Shown: one piece after another, positions 38,791 to 50,444 of the stretch
Numbering within the stretch: position 1 is the stretch's first letter
Layout of the letters: the number at the start of each line of letters is the position of its first letter
Notes under the pieces: model-generated
Told to the model about the DNA's origin: nothing
Database searches by the model: none
Seen by the model: the letters and a program-made list of their open reading frames with translations, nothing else
Assembly: GCA_964036295.1 (NCBI GenBank)
Contig: OZ038464.1
Span: forward strand, 16,910,443 to 16,974,442
Source of the DNA: Plumapathes pennacea
Lineage: Eukaryota; Cnidaria; Anthozoa; Antipatharia; Myriopathidae
Direction of reading: 5' to 3'
DNA length: 64,000 nt
Translations under genes and position numbers: made by a program

Positions 38791-41700
38791 AAAACAGAGT
38801 GACAGTAACGAGCTTCTCAGCTCTTCATACCATTGATACCTTGCTCTCGCTTGTAACTTCAAACGATAGGTTTTCATTAGAACGCGAAGTGGCGGAGGGG
38901 CGGAGGGGGGGGGGGGGTGTTAGACATTTGGCTTCATGAAGTATTCAAGCTAACAAACGTGCAGATTCGCTCTTAACTAAACTATACACGTAGCATTGTA
39001 CAAATGCAGATACTTACAGTAGCACCACGTGGACCACTAAATCCCATACTTCCTCTGATTCCAAGGGGTCCCTGAAATAGAAGACAGATTGGCTGCTTGT
39101 ACAATTCTACCATTTACGAACTAGACGTATTCATCAGACATTCCACAATGCGTTGAAATCGGGGAGTAACTGTTTATCACTAAAATCATATACTAGAAAT
39201 AGAGTCACTATGGTACAGTTAACAGAAAACTTCAAGGTTTCTTGCATTTACTGGCTATCCTTAGTCTTTTCCTTGCCTACAAATGAACACAGGGTACGAC
39301 TTCTTAAAACCTCGAAAAATTGTTTCAAAGGCAAAGGGTTGAAGTTCTTACATGTTCTCCTCGTCTTCCGGGTTCTCCATCATCACCAGCGACACCCTAA
39401 CGAAAACAACAACAGCAACAACAACAACAACAAAGAATGCTGTGAGAAACAATCAGCAACAGTAGTAGGTTCCAGTTTTCTTTCCTTATAGGTTTAACGT
39501 CTCAAAAAAGTCAAGCATGACACAACAGCAAACCTTTGAACCAGGGGCGCCTGATTTTCCCACTCTTCCTTTGGGTCCAGGAAGTCCCTGAAGACAGAAA
39601 AACGGAAGCATTCAGGGCGGAAATAAAGAAGGGTAAAGAACGCATCACAGTACCAACCTTCAGCCCTGTCCTGCCACGACCTCCGGTTGCTCCTTGTTCA
39701 CCCTGATGAAAAAAAAAAATAGGGGGGGGGGGGGGAGGGGGGCACAGACTGTCAACGTGGGGTTGGAGTGGATGTGTTGAACGGCGTTAAGAATAAACTG
39801 GCTGACGTTTCGAGTATTAAAACCCGTTCAATAGCTGACCAATTACGAGGATTACAGAGACACGTACGAGAAGATAGCTGACCAATTACGAGGATTACAG
39901 AGACACGTACGAGAAGATAGCTGACCAATTACGAGGATTACAGAGACACGTACGAGAAGATAGCTGACCAATTACGAGGATTACAGAGACACGTACGAGA
40001 AGATAGCTGACCAATTACGAGGATTACAGAGACACGTACGAGAAGATAGCTGACCAATTACGAGGATTACAGAGACACGTACGAGAAGATAGCTGACCAA
40101 TTACGAGGATTACAGAGACACGTACGAGAAGATAGCTGACCAATTACGAGGATTACAGAGACACGTACGAGAAGATAGCTGACCAATTACGAGGATTACA
40201 GAGACACGTACGAGAAGATAGCTGACCAATTACGAGGATTACAGAGACACGTACGAGAAGATAGCTGACCAATTACGAGGATTACAGAGACACGTACGAG
40301 AAGATAGCTGACCAATTACGAGGATTACAGAGACACGTACGAGAAGATAGCTGACCAATTACGAGGATTACGGAGACACGTACGAGAATAACAGGACAAT
40401 TACAGGTGATTAAGTGATAGAGTAGTTTACGTATGTATCTAAAGGCAAGAAAAAGTAAAGAGCCCTGACCAATTAACAAACGGTGCAATGCTAATCTCCC
40501 AAAGAACTGAGCTACTCTCTGTCGGCGTTAAAGTGAAGCACGGACAGTTTATTTGTTTTCGTAGATATATAAGTGTATATTGTAAATTATCACGTTTAAA
40601 CCAGCTTCGCGCTTTGTACACAATTTGTGTAGACGTGAACAAATATAATTGAACTGGCACTAAAGTATCGCGCGTGAAGTCCTGGTCACTTTTAATTGTT
40701 AGAGTCGAGTCTACTCACAGCGTCGCCCTTTGATCCTGGGAGGCCCGGTTGTCCTGGCTTGCCACTGTCGCCCTACACAACAAAAGAATGAAATGTGATA
40801 TCTGATACAAGGCCAGAACAACGAAACCTTCCTGTTGGACGAACCTTTGCTCCTGTTCTGCCGAAAGCACCTCGATAACCTCTGCTGCCATAGGAACCCT
40901 AAAATTCAAGCATATATTCTATTAGTTAATAACGTGACCCATTTACCGTGATTTGCTGGGTGATCTGGTACTCGCAAAGACTTTTCCCAATTATTTGGAG
41001 CTACAACATTTGCGTCAAAAGGAACTCGCAACAGTGTTGTTTATTTTTTGGAAAATGTTTTCTCAAAACGGACAGATTAACGAAACTATTTTTGTCAACC
41101 TCTTGGCCAACAAACGGCGGTGATTTAACCTTTTAACTCCCAGTGATCAACTTTAATTTTCTCCTTCAATTTCTCACCAAAGATATATCATTACAGTATA
41201 GAGAAGTTGTCTTTTGATAGCTCGCAAAGATAACAGTTGATTGAAGTATTAATTCTCCCACATCTCTCACACATTTTCTTCTGAATGGTTGGGAGAATCT
41301 GCACTTTGAGTGTGGGAGTGAATGTCCTAGCTCAAAACAGCAAGGAAGTTGTTTTGTGAGCGAAATCTTCTCGTTTCTCAAGCTAAAACATGCACAAGAA
41401 CAAAGTTTAGACCTAATCCAGGATTAGCTAAATCGTGCTTTGAACAACCGACCGGCCCAGGAGAGCAGGCACACGTACCTTTGTTCCGGGTGCACCTTGG
41501 GGTCCAGGGGAACCGGGGCGTCCGCGCTTGCCCTGCAAACAAATGTGCACAACATCAGTAACACTCGACCCAAATGATTGGTGTGCACAGTCAGGTGGTC
41601 AGTCAGTTGTTCAATCAATTAGTCAGTCAGTTGGTCAGTGAGTCAGTCCGTTAGTTGGTCATTTGGTCAGTTAGTCAGCTAGTTGGCCAATCAGTCGGCC

Positions 41701-42425
41701 AATCAGTCAGTCCATTGGCCAGTTAATCAGTTTGTCAGCCAGTCAGTCAATCAGTCAATCAGTCAGTCAGTCAGTCAGTCGGTCAGATGGTCAGACAGAC
41801 AGTAGGTCAGTTGGTTTATTAGTAATTCAGTCGTTGTTTCGCTCGCTTAGTCAACCAATGAGTTGGTCTATCATTCAATGACCATGTGAAGCCAGCCAAA
41901 TTAAGTTAGTCAGAAAGTCCGAAAATTAAACACAGTCAGATATCAGCAGGTTCAGTCAACTGATGCAACATACATCCTTTCCAGACAGGCCAGGATCCCC
42001 TGGGGGTCCAGGAGGTCCAGTTGGACCCTGTAAAACATAAACAAATATGAACGAATTGATAAGGAGATTCCACCCTATCGAAACAATCCACCACTAACAA
42101 ATGAGGTAAAAATATAACAAACAGGCAACTAATGGGACGAAAAGATAAGCTGTAAAACTAACAAAGAAGCCTACACAACAATAAATAAACAAGCCCTCGA
42201 TCACTCACACTTGGGCCAGGACTCCCCACAGCTCCTTCTGGTCCCACTGGTCCGGGTTTACCCTGAGAAACAACAGGCGTTTAGTAGGTAAACGTGACGA
42301 AAATGACTCTAACAGGTAAACGTCTTCAGTTTGACTTCCGTTTCAGCACCAGCAGGTTTATGGGAAAACTACGGCAGGAAGAACAACAAAACTGTTGTTG
42401 CTGTTGTTGTTGGTGTTGATGTTGC

Positions 42426-42465
<40 letters not shown>

Positions 42466-45400
42466 GCCGTTGTTGTTCAGTCGCATGTCTGAGTTCCTCT
42501 TCTTTGGATCAGTAATTTGCTTTTATTTGTGACCAGCTTTATTAAATCCTAGCTCACATTAACCCTTTCACTCCCAAGTTCAACATGCGGATTCTCCTAG
42601 CCATTCAAGAAGAAGATGTATGAGTGACGTAGTGAGAATCAATAGTTCAATCAGTTTTCATCTGAGCAAGGTGTCAAAACAACAGTTCTCCATACTGTAT
42701 GATAGAACTCTAGTGACTTCAGTGAAACTTTGATATAATAGAACTAGTATAATATAACTGGTAAAACTTTGGTCGCTTTTAGGAGTGAAAGGGTTTAAAA
42801 ACTTTTCTTGTACGAGAGATGATTGGAAACGACGTGCTTTTGTCTCGGCAAGGTATCAGTTGGTAAAGGTTCTCCTTACCGTACCACAGCTCTGAGGGTG
42901 GGTTTTAAAAGAAGAAAATATATTGTATCAGAAGTAGGAGTTGCAGTACTCCGCTCACCCTTTCTCCAGGTGCACCGTTGAGTCCAGGAGCGCCAGGACC
43001 TCCCTAGAGAACAAAAAAGATACAAAAATACAGAGAGCAAAATAACATACAGCGGTGTATACATATCCGATGTTAATACAAACCATATAGATGGTGTTGA
43101 CGTTCATTGGAGCGGTTTTCAAATGACTGTCGAAAGTAATCGTGTGATTGTTTTGATTTTGAATTTGCTGCCCTTTCAGATTGGTCCAAACAAGTTCAAG
43201 GCAGTATTCTCGGACAATGAGAAATAAAAACCAAATCTATTTTCGATCTTCTCACGCAAGCAAGCAAGTGACGATGGTATTTCCTCGCACTGCTGATTGG
43301 TTTCTTCTTCAAAGTAAAACCAAACGCTTATTACATTGGCTTCTGATTGGTTGAAAGTGTTTCTTCCCGCCTCTATGATAGGCGGTATAATTACTTTGCT
43401 GTTTGGTTTTCGAAAGTAAACCGAAAACCACTCTAAAAGGGCCTGAATGGGGTTTACTGTTAAGTGTTATGGGCCTGAATTTTTTACTGTTAAATGTTAT
43501 GAAGCCCAAAAAAATTAATGTTTAAGTGTTATGTAAAAAACAGTTAAGTGTTACAAGACTAGATATTTAATAAAACAAGACAAGAGGGCCTAGATGGGGT
43601 TTACTGTTAAGTGTTATGGGTCTGAATGTTTTATTGTTGAGTGTTATGCAGACCCCCCCCCCCCCCCCAACTAGGCCCTCCTAAAAGGAACATGTAAAAA
43701 CAATCTGCGACTGCAAGAGAATGTGTGTGTGACTATTTTACTCACAGGTTTTCCCCGCCGTCCAGGTGGTCCGGGCGGTCCCATGAAGCCTATCGGTCCC
43801 TACACAGTGTTTCAGCAAAAGGATAACATGATTCAGAGGCACATTAAATTCCAACCGGCTGTCACGAACGCTTCCACATTCTTGAGTGCAATAAAGTTCA
43901 GAAAAACCTCTCACGAAGAAAATAAATCAGGGACCAATAAAAAATTGTTGAAGTGGGCTTCGTCTTTCGTCTTTCTCTCGTTGTTTTGAGTAACAACTAC
44001 ACACATACCTGGTCACCCTTCGGCCCTTCAGCACCTGGCGCACCGTTTTTCCCGCGCGCACCTTTTTCGCCGGTGTCGCCTGTGTCTCCCTTGTCACCAG
44101 GCTCCCCTTGAGAACCAGGATCACCCGGTGGGCCTGTAACACCAGTTGCTCCCTTAAAGCCTACAGCACCCATGGGACCTTCAATACCGGTCGCACCAGG
44201 ATCACCCTGGAAAAATACATCTCGGGAAGTTTTATACCTTAATGAACCACGATTGCAGAACAAGAATTGGCAATATGGGTAACGAATATGACTGTACATT
44301 TGAAGAAAAACAAACACGAGAAAGTTGTTTTTAAAGAGCTAACAAGCTAAAACATTAATTTTGTAGACATTTATTTTTGTGTGTGCTGGTTGTCTGTCTT
44401 CCCCGAAACTACTCATAATCAATTAATCAATCTCTGTCTGTCTGCCTGCCCGCCTGTCTGTCTCACACACAAAGTAGCATACCATAGAAATTCAATAAGT
44501 GACTGTTATTCTTTTCTATCGTTTTGCTCCAAATTAAAAGAGTAGAAAACACAGTAAAGAGTGAAGAATGAGACATACACACACAGAACTAAGACATATA
44601 CAAACAGAAAATCAATAGTTGACTGTTACTTCGTCCATCTGTGTTTGGTATAATACCTTATTCTTTTCTATCGTTTTGCTCCAAATTGAAAAAGTAGGGA
44701 ACACAGTGAACAGTAAGCAATGAAGCAAACTTAACAAACAAACAAACAAACAAACATGGCATTAACAAGGGGGATAGCGTCGTCAACCTTGCAGTTACAG
44801 AGAGTTTAAGATTGCCGTATTCTGCAGCCCGCAAACCTTAAACCTTAAACTGCAAGAAGTCACACGCCATATCTGCCGTATTTCTGTTGTTTTCAACACC
44901 AGGAAGCATTTCTTAGGTAGGTCAAATACCGTAGCAATAAGCTCCAGTTATTTCAGAACTTGCTCCCTTTAGCAAAACGACAAGTGTATGTTAGGTCACG
45001 TGAATTTTTGCGGTTCGCGAGCTGCAGTATACGTCAATCTTAAACTGCCTAATAAAGAAAACTTACCGGTTCTCCCTGATTTCCGCGTCGCCCTCGTCTG
45101 CCTTTGTTTCCCTACCAAACGAATGTACGCGAAATGTAAGAAAGGTCTGATATAGTGCCACCGATACAAGTAACACTTGAAATAATCTCAACACTCCTTA
45201 AATGTGAGGCAACACCTACAGGTCTTCCCGGTGCACCAATCGCTCCAGGAGCTCCCTGCAGACCCCGCTCTCCCTGAAAGAGTAATTAATAAAATCCATA
45301 ACAACAACTTTGCTATACTGTTCCCGCTACAACAGATTTGTTTCAAATCAGTCCACCACGGCCCCTACAGAACTGTTGTTGAAAAATGACCTGGTTAAAG

Positions 45401-48400
45401 TCGAATTCTGTCATCCATTCGCTAAAATTAGCAGTTTCTTTTAGACTAATTTCTCAACGTTGAGCACAGTCCAAGCTCGACAAGCGGCACTGCAACCTTA
45501 AGCTTTCTCTTGTAATTATGTGATCACGCCAAAATATCATATATATCGAGTTGATGTGCAAGCCATCTTGGTAAATCAGTCAATGGATCACGGTAATATG
45601 TTTTGGGTAGGCAAAAACGCCGTTTCGTGTTTGATGGTTGATTAAACATGTTTGCTTCGTTTATATCAAACGCGCCATGATAATGGTTTGTAAACTTACT
45701 GGACCACCGTCTCTTCCATTTCTGCCGTCTTGCCCAGGTTCTCCCTTAAAAAGTAACACAAAAGTTGATTAAAAATGATAACTTTAACAACATCAATTCA
45801 AGATGACAAATGAGAACCAAAATCAGTGACAGTCAAGTTTCAAGTGAGAGCCATATTGTTGTTGCAGTTTTATCTATTCTATGTACAAAATAAGAAACTT
45901 GCTTATCTGTCCATAACTCTCTACCCCAAGGCCTTCCGGGCCAGGAATTACGATCGCAAGAGAGTTCAAAAACTCGTCACATTACCTGAAATCCAGCAGG
46001 TCCTTGTTTGCCTGGCTCTCCAATATTTCCCACTTCTCCCTTGGAACAATAGAACGACACACTTTATACTGGCACCGCGGAAATACGTTTTTTGACCGTG
46101 CAATCACCAGGCTTAATTTTGAGTCAGCGTTCAAGCGTACAAAACCATGGAAACAACAGCAAATTCAGGTGCAACTCTCGTAGTTCGTGCAACACTTAAC
46201 TCGAGACGCAGTTCAATACTTAGCTAGCCAAAAAACTCAAAACTTAGACTGGTTATTCAAGTATGAGATAGTTCACTGCATTTTCTATAACTTTAATTGC
46301 GCACGAGAAAAACTGAACATGACATGTCTCAATGAGCAGCACCGAATGACTTACCCGATCACCCTTTATTCCTCGCAGACCAATGGCGCCAAATATACCT
46401 GGAGGGCCCTTATAACAGAACACACGTTATCAGATACAGGCGGCTGTGGGACGGCAAGAACATTTCCTGATAGAAGCCTGCTGCATACCTGTACACCTGG
46501 TGTTCCCGGTTCACCCGGTTCGCCCGGTTGTCCCGGAAGTCCCTGAAAATTAGCAGTGACATATTGGCGTGACTTGTGACATCGTAGTGCGGGTCTCCCG
46601 CAGTTTCATTTGAGTCGTTAGGCAGTGTCCCGGGGAGGGCTATACTTTTTTCCGCGTTTTAAGGTCCCGTTTACACTAGAGCGATTTATCCGGATTTAAG
46701 GCATTTCTTTGCGGATTCGTGAAAGCGTTTACACTAGTTTTTTGTGAATCCGTGGTTATTTTTAGTGAATCCGGAATCGAAAGTGGGAATTCTGTATCCG
46801 GATATTTTGTATCCGAAATAGTTTAAACAGTTCCGCAGCCCGAAGCCCGCAAACCGCGAAACATCACATGGTCTCACGTTTGCTAAAGGTAATAACTCTG
46901 AACTAAGAGCAGCAGCCAGCTTCCAGCTACGGTATTTGAGTAACCTTATTCTTCCTGGCTTCGAAACACAGCAATTATTAAATGATGCCTATTTTAGCGG
47001 CGCGCCCGATCAACAACATGCAACTTACGTCATCTCCGTTCAGACCAGCTTCGCCTCGTGGGCCCTTCTCTCCAGGCGCGCCCTAACAAAAGAGAGCAAA
47101 ACTTAAGTTACACTGATGCTCTTCAAGCCTCGATATAAAAAATCACATCGAATTTGAGTGGCCTGTAACAACTGCTGTAAAAACGTTTGACAATGTAAGT
47201 GTTTACATAAGCTGTTCTTGGTCGTTTCGATTCGGCTTTACCAAATACACTCAACCTTACCCCTTTTTTCAACTGGGGGCTCGAGTGTGGGTCTGTTTGG
47301 CCACTCTCAGCGAGACCGTGCTACCTTGCGTAACATGGGGATGCTTACTTTTTTTACCTGTGAGAGGGAAGGGATGGGACTCTCTTACCTGTTGTCCTGG
47401 GGGTCCCACGGGTCCAGACTCCCCTCTTTCTCCGGGGTCTCCCTAAGAGAAAAGCTTGGGTTAGTCAAAATTTACGACTTGTAGCGTTCATTGGCTCTTT
47501 TCAGTCTCTCACGGGGGACGTTTCTTACAGTAAGGAGAACTTGGCTTGTAATAGCTTGCTTAGATGAAAGCTGATTTAACTATCAGTTCTCAACACATCA
47601 CGTACAGTTTCTTCTCAAAAGGTTGGGAGAATTTTTATTTTTAACTTACGTCTGCGCCTCTTTGTCCTGCTCGACCGGAAGGTCCATCCGCACCCTGAAA
47701 ACAATCGCAACTCAATACAAACGACTTACTCTGACAAACAGCAATATATAGAAAGCACGACCCCGTTTAACACTGATCGCTCATCAATTGAAAGTACGGT
47801 CAGAATTATAACGGCAGTGACAATGATTACCACTGGAAGGCGACACAACACAGTTTAAAAGAAAAATACCAACCCCTGCACCCGGATCGCCACGGATTTC
47901 CTGTATAGCTATCACAGGACCTTTAATATCGGGTGATCCTTGCTGTAGCAAAATAACCAGAATTCAAAAATTATTTAGAGAATCAAGATACATGTAAAGT
48001 GATTGCCTGTGAGTCGAGCCCACTCAAACCAAGTTTGCATTATATGATTGTGTGAGGGTGGCCAAACGGTAATCCCTAGCCGAGCCTAGTCACAAAAAGA
48101 CCATTCAATAACTACATGCAATCACCTTGCGGTGGCCTTGGTTTGACTTGGGTGAAATTTGAGCTTGATCTAAGTCAACCCAAGGCGAGTCAAGTGGATG
48201 GTCAAACGATATATGGAGTCCGTTTGGCCAGGGTTAAGTCGATGGTTCTTCAGTCTGTGAATTGATGGGTCGTTTTGTCAGAATGTTGAGTCGATGGTGT
48301 TTCAGTCTGTGAATCGATGGGTCGTTTTGTCAGTTTGTTGAGTCGATGGTTCTTCAGTCTGTGAACTGATGGGTGGTTTTGTCAGTGTGTTGAGTCGATG

Positions 48401-50412
48401 GTTCTTCAGTCTGTGAATCGATGGGTCGTTTTGTCAGTTTGTTGAGTCGATGGTTCTTCAGTCTGTGAACTGATGGGTGGTTTTGTCAGTGTGTTGAGTC
48501 GATGGTTCTTCAGTCTGAATCGATGGGTCGTTTTGTCAGTGTTTTGAGTCGATGGTTCTTCAGTCTGTGAATCGATGGGTCGTTTTGTCAGTGTGTTGAG
48601 TCGATGGTTCTTCAGTCTATGAATCGATGGGTGGTTTTGTCAGTGTATTGAGGCGATGGTTCTTTAGTCTGAATTGATTGGTGGTTTTGTCAGTGTGTTG
48701 TCAGTGGTTCTTCAGTCTGGAGTGTGGATCAATGGGTCGTTCTGTCAGTGTGTTGAGTCGATGGTTCTTCAGTCTGTGGATCGATGGGTGGTTTTGACAG
48801 TGTGTTGAGTCAATGTCTTTCTTTTCTTGTTCTTGTAGTCAGTCTGTGAAAAGGCAGTTGAGGTTCTTTTTCACTTCAAATCGTACTCTTCCTTCGTTTG
48901 GTGTTGTTCGTGTCGTTGTTAATAACCCTTACTGTGCCCACAAGCGTTAATCTCAAAACATATTACTCACCAAACCTCCCACTATTGGGTCTGCTGGATC
49001 TATACCTATAATGGGGCCAGGGGGCCCTGGTCTTCCGGGTGGACCTCTTATACCAGGGGGGCCTTCTGGACCTGTATCACCTTTTCCTCCCTACGTCCCA
49101 TCAAAACAAAAAATAAGAAGACCCACAACAACACACAACGTACCATGACACGAAACAACACACAAAACCCCGTAACACTGTGTCACCCTGTACTGTCGCA
49201 CTTTGTAATACCTGTTGCACTTTGTAATACACTCGTCGCACTATGTAATAAAATAACTGTCGCATTTTGTAATAACATGCTCTCGCACTTTGTAACCGAG
49301 CCGTCGCACTTTGTAATAACGTATTGTCGCACTTTATAACAAACTTTGATTGGTCAAATGTAAGTGACTTTGGGGAGTCCCGGTTATACATCTCGGGAGG
49401 ACGTCACATGTCACGTGACTTTTTTTTTTTTTTTTTTTTTGCTCTGCCGTACTTCACGAAGTACCAGTGGCCTTCGGGTGTACGTTTCGAGAGCTTGAGC
49501 CCTTCCTCGGAGCAAGTGGCTAGTTTTGTTCATGTAGTGTTTTGTTTCGGTGTTTTCTCGGAGTAGAACTTCACTCTTTCCCATTTAGTCATCACATCTT
49601 GCACATTTTTGTGGATTGACAATTTTTGCATTTTATACGCAACAAATTGGTTTCCGATTCGGGATGACTGACATTGTCTGCTGGGAACAAATTACTTTGA
49701 ATGTCCGATTTAGGCGAACATTAAATAGAGAGAAACATTTTGCAGAAAATTGTTTGGACAGTAGACTAGAAGGAGTACAACTTTGCGGAGAATAATTTGG
49801 TGAGAGTTTCGTTCCGCGTGATCTCTGTTTGTGAATTTAAAGCCAAACTGATAACATTGGCAGCAAAATCCTTGTACGAGGTGATAAAATGATTCGTCAA
49901 AATCGGCCATTTATGAGAAGAGAGCTAGAGCCTGCATTTTTCGGGAATTGCTCATTTTTGGCTTAATGTCAGACTCACATGAAACATTCAAGAAGCCTTT
50001 CTAATGCTATAACAAAAATGCCTGTTTGCAATCTTTTAAACAATTTAAACGACAGGCCACAAGAAATAAGAGCAGATCATCGACCAGCATTTAACGCTTC
50101 CTAAACAAAAAAGGTTCAAACCTTGCGCACTTTTCTTGCTATATCTTCATAAATTATTAGTTTCCAATCAAATCCATAAGTCATTGCACAGATCTATGCT
50201 TGTCAACTCTTCTTACTAAATTTCAGGCCAAATTGATGAATATTGGCAGAGAAATTCTTGTTACGATGTGGTAAAATGATTCGTCAACATCGGTCATTTT
50301 TGAGAAAAAACCTTAGCAGCCTGTGCAGTATTTTTGGAAAATGCTCCTTTTCGGCCTAAAATTAGATTCGCGTGAAACTTTCATATAGCAGTAAAACACA
50401 AGTTAAGCCCGG

Positions 50413-50444
<32 letters not shown>

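Noticed and set aside
39833-40391. CRISPR-like array
   Set aside because: The units are contiguous with no unique spacers, and the window is eukaryotic; it is a minisatellite.
43723-43989. Plus-strand ORF with PGGPGGP-like stretch
   Set aside because: It is antisense to the helix exon 43746-43799; Gly-Pro codons read as Gly/Pro on the other strand too.
46187-46546. Plus-strand ORF ending in a PGSPGSPG-like tail
   Set aside because: It is antisense to two helix exons (46355 and 46489); no collagen frame or splice sites on the plus strand.
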